A stretch of 64,000 nt of DNA, from contig CACOYI010000002.1 in assembly GCA_902631405.1 (NCBI GenBank), positions 1 through 64,000 of the forward strand, in the 5' to 3' direction. Position numbers and translations under genes: made by a program. Position 1 is the first letter of the stretch, and the number at the start of each line of letters is the position of its first letter. The DNA comes from K189A clade bacterium. Lineage in GTDB: Bacteria > Pseudomonadota > Gammaproteobacteria > Pseudomonadales > Azotimanducaceae. Positions 34,809 through 42,128 of this stretch are shown piece by piece. The notes under the pieces are model-generated. The model was not told where the DNA came from, searched no databases, and was given only the letters and a program-made list of their open reading frames with translations.

Positions 34809-35552
34809 ATGAAAAAAAGATACGGCGTTATTATTTTTTGTTCCTTTTTACTTGCCCCCTTTTCGATTGTCCTAGCTGATGATCACCTTTCTTCTGAGCA
34901 GGAAGAAAAATTGAGTAGTGAACCATTATCCTGCCAGGCCGTGGTAGATTTCGGCTATAAGCTCTCTTTGGTTAATGGTCATCTTTGGGCTGCGTCAGAA
35001 CTGGTATCGCAAAATCAGTTCGAGCTTGCCAAACGCCACTCTAAGCATCCATCCGAGGAGATATACACCGAACTACTTCCGTATTTTAAGGCGATTGAGT
35101 CGCGTGGCTTCTCTGAGGAGCTCTCCAGACTGTCAAATTTATTTGACGCCAACAATACTGTTAACTTTCCAGCAGCCTACTCAGCAACAAAGCAGCGGAT
35201 TGATCGTCACTTTGTTGAATTGCCTCTCTCAGATGATGGAAAACGAGTCATTGTCTACAAGTTACTGTCTCAGGCTCTAACTGAGTTTGAAGTCGGCGTT
35301 CGAGAAGGTTCTGTTACGGATCTACAAGAATATCAGGATGCTAGAGGGTTCGCCGAAATGGCCGGAGATATAGCTAGTGATCTAGGGCCTGTCGCCAAGG
35401 GTATTGAGCGAGCGAAAACGCTTTGGGTTGGATTGGTTCCCCAAACTGATCAAAAAATTGACGAACCGATCATTCTTCGACGCATACTCGAGCGGATGAA
35501 ATCTGTTTTGGATGATGAGTCTCGAAGGACGCTATGCGTAGGACTGGGCTGA
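34809..35552 (+). CDS. Secreted helical protein of unknown function
   Basis: 247 aa from the ATG at 34809 (an upstream ATG at 34797 adds four residues). Sec signal peptide MKKRYGVIIF..IVLADD. The rest is almost all helical, with GHLWAASELVSQNQFELAKRHSKHPSEEIY, whose spaced His residues recall metal-binding helical proteins near iron systems. No family assigned. Its last 21 bp overlap the end of the convergent hydroxylase gene. It lies between the PepSY protein and the imelysin operon, so a periplasmic metal role is plausible. Confidence 0.62.
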   Translation: MKKRYGVIIFCSFLLAPFSIVLADDHLSSEQEEKLSSEPLSCQAVVDFGYKLSLVNGHLWAASELVSQNQFELAKRHSKHPSEEIYTELLPYFKAIESRGFSEELSRLSNLFDANNTVNFPAAYSATKQRIDRHFVELPLSDDGKRVIVYKLLSQALTEFEVGVREGSVTDLQEYQDARGFAEMAGDIASDLGPVAKGIERAKTLWVGLVPQTDQKIDEPIILRRILERMKSVLDDESRRTLCVGLG

Positions 35553-36440
35553 GGGTTCACTCTGTTTAGCAACCTCTAACTCCGTCAGAGGAAGCCCGAA
35601 CTGTAAAGGCCCTTGTAGATTTTTCGGAGCAGATTGTAGGCATGAATTTGAAATCCGGTCCCAAAGAGCGAAACAGGCTCCATAGTTCGGGTGGCCGTGA
35701 TGTCGACTATGATGCAACTGGTGTTGGGCGGGACTGATTATCCATCGCTCCAATCGTCCGAATGAGAGGTAAATATGAGAATGCCTCAAGTTGGCGAACA
35801 GCATGTTGAATGTAAATCCGAAAGCTTCTACACCGAGTATTTCTAGCGCCGTCAATTGGCCTCGAAAGAGCCAGAGTGCTATTCCGGTTACAAAGGTGAA
35901 TACGAGGAATCCTCGGAAGAAATAAAGAAGACTTTCAACGGGGTGAGTTCGGAAAACGGTGAATGGAGTCAGTGTGGTAGCGCTGTGATGAACACGATGG
36001 AACCTCCACAAGAATTCATTTTTATGCATAACTCGGTGTAGGAGGAATCGGCTTACGTCGTCGAAGGTGAACAATACGAAGCTGAAGCCGACGGCGATAA
36101 TTATCCATGGCACTCCAGTTATCATGAAATCGCCCACGTTTAGTTGTAAGAATTTGCCAAAAGCGAATGCACCGGCGAATTTCGTCCCAACGATTGGTAT
36201 GATTAAAAGGCCCTTTATTAGTGCGTTGATAACTAAAAGTAGATAGTCGACGAATGTAGAGCGGTTAAACCAATACCTCCGGTTAAATAGCGAACCGAGC
36301 TGTTCCTTTAAGTCAAATTTTGACTCGTGGTAGCTGGAAACCGCGGATGCAGCCACGAGTGCCAGTAGCAAATGAACGAAGAAAACTCTCTCGCTAGGAT
36401 CAATAAAAACTGCCAGGTGTTGTTCGACGAACTCAATCAT
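35532..36440 (-). CDS. Membrane fatty-acid hydroxylase/sterol desaturase family protein
   Basis: 302-aa integral membrane protein with the di-iron histidine boxes of the family: HRVMH, FHRVHHS, a distal H in NLRHSHIY and QHQLHHSRHHGHPNYG, separated by hydrophobic segments. Family members hydroxylate or desaturate lipids with O2. It starts 4 bp after the TonB receptor stop in the iron-regulated operon, so it is probably co-expressed under iron limitation, odd for an iron enzyme. Substrate unknown. Last gene of the operon. Confidence 0.85.
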   Translation of the reverse strand: MIEFVEQHLAVFIDPSERVFFVHLLLALVAASAVSSYHESKFDLKEQLGSLFNRRYWFNRSTFVDYLLLVINALIKGLLIIPIVGTKFAGAFAFGKFLQLNVGDFMITGVPWIIIAVGFSFVLFTFDDVSRFLLHRVMHKNEFLWRFHRVHHSATTLTPFTVFRTHPVESLLYFFRGFLVFTFVTGIALWLFRGQLTALEILGVEAFGFTFNMLFANLRHSHIYLSFGRLERWIISPAQHQLHHSRHHGHPNYGACFALWDRISNSCLQSAPKNLQGPLQFGLPLTELEVAKQSEPSAQSYA

Positions 36441-36444
36441 TTTT

Positions 36445-38628
36445 TTATAGGAAGGAGTATTTAGCCCTGATAAAGGTGCTCAAGGGTGCATTGGGGCGGG
36501 CCCCGAACGGACGGTGAGAGATGATTGCACGCTCATCCAAAGCATTTTTTACACTCGCATACACGGTAAGTGATTCGGTCGCAAACCAACTAATATTCAA
36601 GTCTGTGACGATATAGTCCTCCGCAAAAATCCCCCCGTCTATTGGGCCCTGTCCTGGCTCTTCCCGCATTTCGCTCTGATATTTGACGGAGACTGAGAAA
36701 TCCCAATTTGGAAGGGACAAGCCCGCTGAGATTTTAGCTATATGCTCAGGTAAGTAAGGTAATTCATCGCCCTGTTTGACCGCACCAAATTGAGAAAAGG
36801 TAGATAGGAAGCTGCTTTGAAACTCCGACTGAGTGTACGTATAAGTCAATCCGATTTTCAGAGTTGAAGACTGAGATATTTCAAAGGTTTGTTCGCCAAA
36901 GACCTCCAGACCATTAATTGTAACCTCTCCTCCGCTGAACACCTGACCAGGATCGCAACCAAAGTCGCTGACCCGGCATCTACCGAGTAGGTTGCTGTAG
37001 TCGCTATAGAACCCGAATAACTCGGCATACGTGTTTTGATTATTGTATCGGCCACCGAATTCGTAATTGGTGCTGCTTTCCGGATCGATACCGGTCGCGC
37101 CTGGACCTGATGGTGAAAATCCCTGATGTACACCTGCAATCAAATTAAGGTTGTTCGAGACAGGGAAAAGTAGGCTGATACTCGGCATGACTTCTTTTTG
37201 ATCGTTATAAGTTGTGACGCCTGTATTGCGGTTGAGCACCTCTCCATCGATGTCTTCCAGTCGTACGCCGGCATTTAAAGTGAGGCGATCAAAATAAAAT
37301 TCGTTAGCAAGGTAAACGGACAATGCCTCGCTATGCCCACGATTAAATGTTTTAGGTGGTAATAGAACACCGTCGAATTTGAGGATGCCATTTGTCATCA
37401 AGTAGGAGCGTGGTTTATGTCGACGTTTTGCGGTATCCCTATGCGCGCGCACACCAAAGGAGAATTGCTGGGATACACCGAGTAAGCCATGGTCATAGTT
37501 GCCAGAGATCTGGAGTCCCTCCGACACAAATTTTCGATCATTGTTTGTTACATCTATCAGATCAAAGGGCGTACCTGAGGAATTTGCTGCGCCGCTCATA
37601 ACTTGATACTGATTTAGGTAAAAGTTAGGCAGGGTGAGAACCCTTTGAGGAGGCGTTCCAGATGGGAAGCCATCGAATTTAGTCCACGCTCTCTGAAACA
37701 AGTTCCGATAGGCTTTCACGTTTAACTGGAAAGAGGGGTCGAATTGCACTCCGTAGTTCAGATGGAATTGATGATGTTTGGATATAAAGTTATCTAGCGC
37801 GGACGCTGGATACCTTGTATCCGGATCGACTACGAAATCGGCATTAGTCAAACCCAAGTAAGTCTCGTTAGCATCTTCATCGGCATACCCAACCTTCATC
37901 GTGATCGCTTGTCGCTCGTCATTGCTTAACCACGACACCTTTGCGTTTAGGTCATTACGAATAAAACCGGTGTTATCACTGCTCTCTAGTTCTTTGAAGC
38001 CATCGCTACCGTAGGTCATGGCGTCCAGAAGAACATCGATTTCTCCTATCGGGAAGGCAACTGCACCCTGTGCCTTCCTGTAGCCATGGGAGCCCAGTCC
38101 CAGATCAATTTCTCCCAGAGTTGCTTCAGGAACTTTTCTAGTGACGAAATTGATCGCTCCACCCACAGTCTGAGGTCCATATTTAACCGTGGCTGGCCCC
38201 TTAAGAACTTCTATTGCATCTATTCTCGCCGTGTTAGGCACGTAGTATGCGGCGGGGGCGGAGTAGGGTGCCGGTCCAATTAGGACTCCGTCTTCCATTA
38301 TTGTGAGCTTTTGACTTCTATCAGTCGTAGCGCCCCTTATACCTATATTGGGCCGAAGGCCGAAACCATCTTCCTCCCTGACATAAACGCCTGGCGCGGC
38401 GCTCAGGATTTGGTGCAGATCGATGTGGTCCTCTCTGTCGAGCTGTTCTTGATCAAAAAGTGTACCTGAACCAGGCACTAAGAGGACGTCGTCCCGCTTT
38501 CCTATAACAAGGACGTTCTCTATTTGAATTATCTGCTCATTTCGCGACTCGTTGTCTGGTTGAGCGAGGGCATTGATATGCCCTACCAAAGCAAAAGCCG
38601 CTAGGACCGCACCGGTTAAGTACTGCAT
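36445..38628 (-). CDS. FecA-like TonB-dependent receptor
   Basis: 727-aa outer-membrane receptor. Signal peptide ending NALAQ, TonB-box-like IENVLVIG, and a plug domain with HQILSAAPGVYVREEDGFGLRPNIGIRGATTDRSQKLTIMEDG split over FecA-type motifs (GIRG, MEDGVLIGPAPYSAPAAYY, VLKGPATVKYGPQTVGGAINFVTR). The barrel ends with KYSFL. Starts 5 bp after the imelysin gene and probably imports a ferric complex handed over with help from the imelysin lipoprotein. The ligand is not predictable. Confidence 0.9.
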   Translation of the reverse strand: MQYLTGAVLAAFALVGHINALAQPDNESRNEQIIQIENVLVIGKRDDVLLVPGSGTLFDQEQLDREDHIDLHQILSAAPGVYVREEDGFGLRPNIGIRGATTDRSQKLTIMEDGVLIGPAPYSAPAAYYVPNTARIDAIEVLKGPATVKYGPQTVGGAINFVTRKVPEATLGEIDLGLGSHGYRKAQGAVAFPIGEIDVLLDAMTYGSDGFKELESSDNTGFIRNDLNAKVSWLSNDERQAITMKVGYADEDANETYLGLTNADFVVDPDTRYPASALDNFISKHHQFHLNYGVQFDPSFQLNVKAYRNLFQRAWTKFDGFPSGTPPQRVLTLPNFYLNQYQVMSGAANSSGTPFDLIDVTNNDRKFVSEGLQISGNYDHGLLGVSQQFSFGVRAHRDTAKRRHKPRSYLMTNGILKFDGVLLPPKTFNRGHSEALSVYLANEFYFDRLTLNAGVRLEDIDGEVLNRNTGVTTYNDQKEVMPSISLLFPVSNNLNLIAGVHQGFSPSGPGATGIDPESSTNYEFGGRYNNQNTYAELFGFYSDYSNLLGRCRVSDFGCDPGQVFSGGEVTINGLEVFGEQTFEISQSSTLKIGLTYTYTQSEFQSSFLSTFSQFGAVKQGDELPYLPEHIAKISAGLSLPNWDFSVSVKYQSEMREEPGQGPIDGGIFAEDYIVTDLNISWFATESLTVYASVKNALDERAIISHRPFGARPNAPLSTFIRAKYSFL

Positions 38629-38633
38629 TAGGT

Positions 38634-40010
38634 TTAGTCGTTATCTCCCGCGGCGGCATCTGGAATCGTAACGTTCATCGTCACGGCAAAGTCGTAAAAC
38701 ATGTACGCTTTAGTCTCGCTGAGCAATCCTGTGAGCGTACAAGCGCTTAATTCAACCGATGGCGTGCTGGGATTGCCATAAGCGTTTGTGCATGCCGTCT
38801 GATTCGCCGCTTCACTAAGTGATGCAACTTGATCGACAAGTGGAACTGTCGTGCTTGCCAGATTAGTTTGCACGGCATCGATTTTTGCGATGACGCCGTC
38901 AGAAATCGCTTTCTCGCCCATATCATTCAAATAATCGTCAAATCCGGTCCCCTCACCACCATTGTAAACGGCCAGAAAACCTATCATGTTGTTTTTGACA
39001 TTTTCTAAAGAGGTTTTTGAATACGGCGACTCGATTTGAGCGCGACAGCCGTCAGTGGTACAGCCAGATATTCCTAATGCAACCTGCATTTTCCTATCTT
39101 TTGCCTCTTTATCGATATGGATAAGCAGCTCGTCAGTCAAAGCTTGCAGATTGTTGCCAGCATTCGCCTCAGCGATGAAATCAGCACGGTAGTTTTCTCC
39201 GCTCTCCTGCCATTTGTTAAGGACAGAAGTCGCTGCCAGATCTGCATCGGATGCGAGCGCTTTAGCGTATGTGCATCTTTGCGATTTCTTGTCAGTATCA
39301 GCGAGTGCGTTCCAGGTCGTTGCATTCTCGTAGTTAGAAGAACATTGGGAAGTCAGTGCTGTGTCAAACAGAAGATATTCGATCGCCCCAAAGCCTCGTT
39401 GGTTACTAGAGCGAGTACTCAGATCGAAGTCGGCATCGCTTTGCTTGATGACAGCCTGATCAAGGCTGCATGTTTGGAGATCGTGATTTGCGAAGGAATG
39501 AATCCTGTTTCTAAGTGAATCATCATTTGCAGCGACAGGCCCAACCGCGTGAGGTTCGGCTTGTTGAATAGTTGCCATGACGGTCTTCCATTCATTTTGA
39601 ACGGTTGTAAGAGTAGAAGCCTCGTTATCGGTTCCGATTGCATCGCAATATGCGGCTAAGGAGCCAGAGCTCGCGGCAAAGTTTGTTATCGCAGTGGCTT
39701 GAGCTTCATAATTGGGGATGATCGCGTTATCCGTTATTCCCCGCAGCATAGCAGCAATATTTGAGTCACCAGAGCTGGAGCTTGAATCATCGCTGCTGGA
39801 GCTTGAATCGTCACTTGAGGTCGTTGAGGAACTTCCAGAGCTGCTCGTTGAGGATGACGATGAAGTGCTTGAGGTGCTGGTATTTGAAGAACCGGCACTG
39901 CTAGTTGCCTGTGGAGTGGAGCTACCACCGCCTCCGCCTCCGCCTCCGCATGCCGTGATGACAATTGAGCAAGACGCCAAGAGCATTAATGCGATTTTTG
40001 AATTAGCCAT
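38634..40010 (-). CDS. Imelysin-family lipoprotein (IrpA-like)
   Basis: About 458 aa from ATG 40010 (GGAGAAAAAA upstream). Lipobox SIVITACG is followed by an eight-Gly run and a ~60-residue Ser/Thr/Gly/Asp linker, then an imelysin-like all-helical domain: VGPVAANDDSLRNRIHSFANHD, QRGFGAIEYLLFD (the GxxxxEYLLF signature), and ICTDAVQ-type C-terminal helices. Imelysins such as IrpA and ICMP bind or help take up iron and are not reliable peptidases. The linker would lift the domain away from the outer membrane. Translation depends on a transcript crossing the terminator-like hairpin just upstream. Confidence 0.86.
   Translation of the reverse strand: MANSKIALMLLASCSIVITACGGGGGGGGSSTPQATSSAGSSNTSTSSTSSSSSTSSSGSSSTTSSDDSSSSSDDSSSSSGDSNIAAMLRGITDNAIIPNYEAQATAITNFAASSGSLAAYCDAIGTDNEASTLTTVQNEWKTVMATIQQAEPHAVGPVAANDDSLRNRIHSFANHDLQTCSLDQAVIKQSDADFDLSTRSSNQRGFGAIEYLLFDTALTSQCSSNYENATTWNALADTDKKSQRCTYAKALASDADLAATSVLNKWQESGENYRADFIAEANAGNNLQALTDELLIHIDKEAKDRKMQVALGISGCTTDGCRAQIESPYSKTSLENVKNNMIGFLAVYNGGEGTGFDDYLNDMGEKAISDGVIAKIDAVQTNLASTTVPLVDQVASLSEAANQTACTNAYGNPSTPSVELSACTLTGLLSETKAYMFYDFAVTMNVTIPDAAAGDND
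39774..39809. repeat. Direct repeat in imelysin linker
   Basis: The 15-mer GCTGGAGCTTGAATC occurs at 39774-39788 and 39795-39809, period 21 bp, inside the Ser/Asp-rich linker region of the imelysin gene. It is in frame, so recombination or slippage would change linker length by seven residues without frameshift. Confidence 0.75.
39931..39948. repeat. Hexamer tandem repeat coding the Gly run
   Basis: CCTCCG repeated three times, preceded by a CCACCG variant, encodes part of the Gly8 stretch after the lipobox. Unit length is a multiple of three, so variation changes Gly number only. Confidence 0.8.
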
Positions 40011-40020
40011 TTTTTTCTCC

Positions 40021-40080
40021 AAAAAAAAAAGAACCGACCTGATGGTCGGTTCTTTTTGATATCGACTTTCAGAACCGCCC
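40021..40080 (-). terminator. Intrinsic terminator with competing antiterminator arm in imelysin leader
   Basis: In minus-strand RNA AAGAACCGACC (40054-40044), loop AUCA and GGUCGGUUCUU (40039-40029) form an 11-bp hairpin followed directly by ten U (40030-40021). The Shine-Dalgarno GGAG follows at once (40020-40017). Upstream, GGGCGGUUCU (40080-40071) can pair with AGAACCGACC (40053-40044) at 9 of 10 positions, blocking the terminator. Both structures share the same arm. Terminator is clear, regulated attenuation is inference. Confidence 0.82.
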
Positions 40081-40081
40081 T

Positions 40082-40110
40082 ACGTTAATGCAAACGAGAG
40101 TGATTCTCAA
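40082..40110 (-). promoter_or_regulatory. Possible Fur-box promoter before imelysin gene
   Basis: Minus-strand TTGAGA (40110-40105), 17-bp spacer, weak -10 TAACGT (40087-40082). The 19-mer at 40090-40108 matches 12 of 19 Fur consensus positions. A transcript from here would start near 40075 and lack part of the antiterminator arm. Confidence 0.45.
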
Positions 40111-40122
40111 TTGGACGATTCT

Positions 40123-41823
40123 TTACCAAGCAGCGACTACCGCAGAGTCAAAGCCATAAGCTGTCTCTAGCATAGTCCTGTACGTGGCTAGGTTTGCCAA
40201 ATAAGCGTCGACTCCACCAGTGTATGCAACACCACCTTGCGTTCCATCAGGCATGACGGGAGCATCCCCCATTCCAGCCAGGATAGTTTTCAGATCGCTT
40301 CGACCTTGTCCAGAAGCGAATGGTGAATAAGGGCTGAATTGAAGGCCTAATGCGAATCCTTTCATCTCGCCCCAGTGCTTAGTGTAGTCGTTAAAGTTGG
40401 ATACATCAGCAAACTTACCGTCAGCGAAGCTTCCCGCGTCGGTAGTAACGTCATTAATGTAGTGAATCACTGTCGCCGCAACACACTTTTCCATTGCGAG
40501 GCCAGCGATTTCCGCCTGCGCCTTAACAATAGCAAACTGAGCGTCAGACATTGATCCGGACGTTGTAGCTTCCGAGATCACGTGTCTGCCCAATACGAAA
40601 GCGTCAAATGCTTCCTTTGATAGGTTAGTTTCACCAACGCCATCCCCGTCTACATCCTTTCTGTCCCGCTTAGCACAGTTTTGTGAAATGCCCAAGAAGA
40701 CTTCAGATCTGGGATCGATACTGCCATCCGCGTTCGCATCGTTGTAACCGTTCTTGTATGCATCTCGCGCTTCTGGGAAACCGGTGCCAGGAGTCTTTCC
40801 TGCTGCCTCGTCGTCAGTAAATTCGTTGCCGTTTCGAGCAGCCCCGTAATAACCGAACGCCTCGTCCCAGTCATGCTCACCAGACCCGTAGGCCTTAGTA
40901 CCTTTTTCTTGATCCAGCATATTCTGGAAATCTTGCTGCAGGTAGTCATTAGTAGCTTGAGACAATGTGACCGCGCCTAACAAAAATTTCTGAATCAACT
41001 GTCTCCAGTTCCTGCCGTGGGCATCAGTCTGGTATTTGCTCACATCAACTGTTACATCTCCATCGGTCGTCGACACAGTAACTGAAACGTTGTCGCTGAC
41101 CTCGTCTGCGAGCTTTCCGATCATGTAGTCAACCACTTCTATTGGAATTGCCGAGGAGGTAACGCCCTCTTCCCATCCGAAGAATTCATCGTCGATTAGC
41201 TTGGATGTCTCACCACCACCATCTCCGTCACCGCCAGCGATCTTGCCGTCGAGGTTTTTGCCGCTGCTGATGTCAGTGACGGTCGCTGCATTCAGAACGG
41301 GTTCGCCGCCTTTAGGGCTGTAGAAAGCCAAAGACAAGTCCTCTGTTGGACCATCAACCCAGTCATGCATGGCGCTGAGAGCGGTTGCCCTGTCCATTCC
41401 TTCTGTGACGCTCGTCATCGTATCCACGAGGCCTAGAATAAGCATTTGCCGGGCAACCTGCCCCGTGTAGCTTATAGATGACTCACCTTCTATGAAGGCA
41501 CTGGCAAAGTCGCCATAAGTATCTGGCGCATTTGACGAGTCGCAGGCGTCGCCGACCGTGTCGCCGTCAGTGTCGGTTTGTGCGCCGTTCCCCGTATTTA
41601 CGCAGTTATCGGCATTGTCCCCGATTCCATCACCGTCAGAGTCCGCTGTTTCTGCGGGGTTGGTCGGAAAGGCATCTTGTCCATTCGCAACGCCATCGCC
41701 ATCGCTGTCGAGGGACCCGTAGCTAGGATCGTCGTCAGAACACGCAGCAAAAAAAGTGACGGCGGCCACCAATATTGCTTTGCTCCAAAAACTTGGGTTT
41801 AAGAACATTTTTAGTTCGGTCAT
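40123..41823 (-). CDS. DUF4856 lipoprotein with Ca-binding TSP3-like repeats
   Basis: 566 aa. Lipobox FFAACS, then three thrombospondin type 3-like repeats (DSDGDGVANGQDAF, DSDGDGIGDNADNC, TDTDGDTVGDACD; residues about 38-93) that should bind calcium, then a DUF4856-like domain (DTYGDF, DEFFGWEEGV, HDWDEAFGYYGAARNGNEF, HYINDVT). DUF4856 proteins occur beside imelysins and TonB receptors and are thought to belong to iron uptake. First gene of the Fur-type operon. RBS GGAGAAG fixes the start. Confidence 0.85.
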   Translation of the reverse strand: MTELKMFLNPSFWSKAILVAAVTFFAACSDDDPSYGSLDSDGDGVANGQDAFPTNPAETADSDGDGIGDNADNCVNTGNGAQTDTDGDTVGDACDSSNAPDTYGDFASAFIEGESSISYTGQVARQMLILGLVDTMTSVTEGMDRATALSAMHDWVDGPTEDLSLAFYSPKGGEPVLNAATVTDISSGKNLDGKIAGGDGDGGGETSKLIDDEFFGWEEGVTSSAIPIEVVDYMIGKLADEVSDNVSVTVSTTDGDVTVDVSKYQTDAHGRNWRQLIQKFLLGAVTLSQATNDYLQQDFQNMLDQEKGTKAYGSGEHDWDEAFGYYGAARNGNEFTDDEAAGKTPGTGFPEARDAYKNGYNDANADGSIDPRSEVFLGISQNCAKRDRKDVDGDGVGETNLSKEAFDAFVLGRHVISEATTSGSMSDAQFAIVKAQAEIAGLAMEKCVAATVIHYINDVTTDAGSFADGKFADVSNFNDYTKHWGEMKGFALGLQFSPYSPFASGQGRSDLKTILAGMGDAPVMPDGTQGGVAYTGGVDAYLANLATYRTMLETAYGFDSAVVAAW

Positions 41824-42128
41824 TACTCACTTCTCCGTTAAAGAAATCTATTCCCGGACTTGATTTCTGCTTCCTGGCACAAGCAATCCGGTTCAGTTCA
41901 GGGTGGCCTAAATCAAGCGGGGGCTAATCTTAATGAGAATTATTCTTATTAGCAACTTTATTCATTCTAAATTTCGGGGATCATCGGTGGTTTTCACTCT
42001 AGAAAGAAAATGCAACGATCATCGCGGCTGACTGACTAATCCCCATTCCGTTGCCCTCTAACTGGTTGACCTGTTGCGCCTATCATCGTAGTTTGTACAC
42101 AAATTTAGAGGTTCGAGAGGGGTAACGA
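41824..42128. other. 305-bp divergent intergenic region
   Basis: Lies between the DUF4856 operon (minus) and the P450 gene (plus). It contains the Fur-type promoter at 41927-41955 and a TTGACC (42066-42071) that could be a -35 for the P450 gene, though no good -10 follows at the right distance. No small gene, tRNA or repeat was seen in the rest. Confidence 0.6.
41927..41955 (-). promoter_or_regulatory. Fur-box promoter of DUF4856-imelysin operon
   Basis: Minus-strand TTGCTA (41955-41950), 17-bp spacer, TAAGAT (41932-41927). The spacer is AATGAGAATTATTCTTATT-like, and the 19-mer 41929-41947 matches 13 of 19 Fur consensus positions. Predicted 5' untranslated region is about 97 nt. Confidence 0.7.

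Noticed and set aside
39774-39948. CRISPR-like or phase-variation repeat
   Set aside because: Repeats are in-frame coding repeats of a linker, with units of 6 and 21 bp and no spacers; they would not switch the gene off.
39712-40059. Plus-strand frame rich in Glu/Leu/Pro opposite the imelysin gene
   Set aside because: It is the complement of the low-complexity Ser/Gly linker and has no ribosome-binding site or family features.
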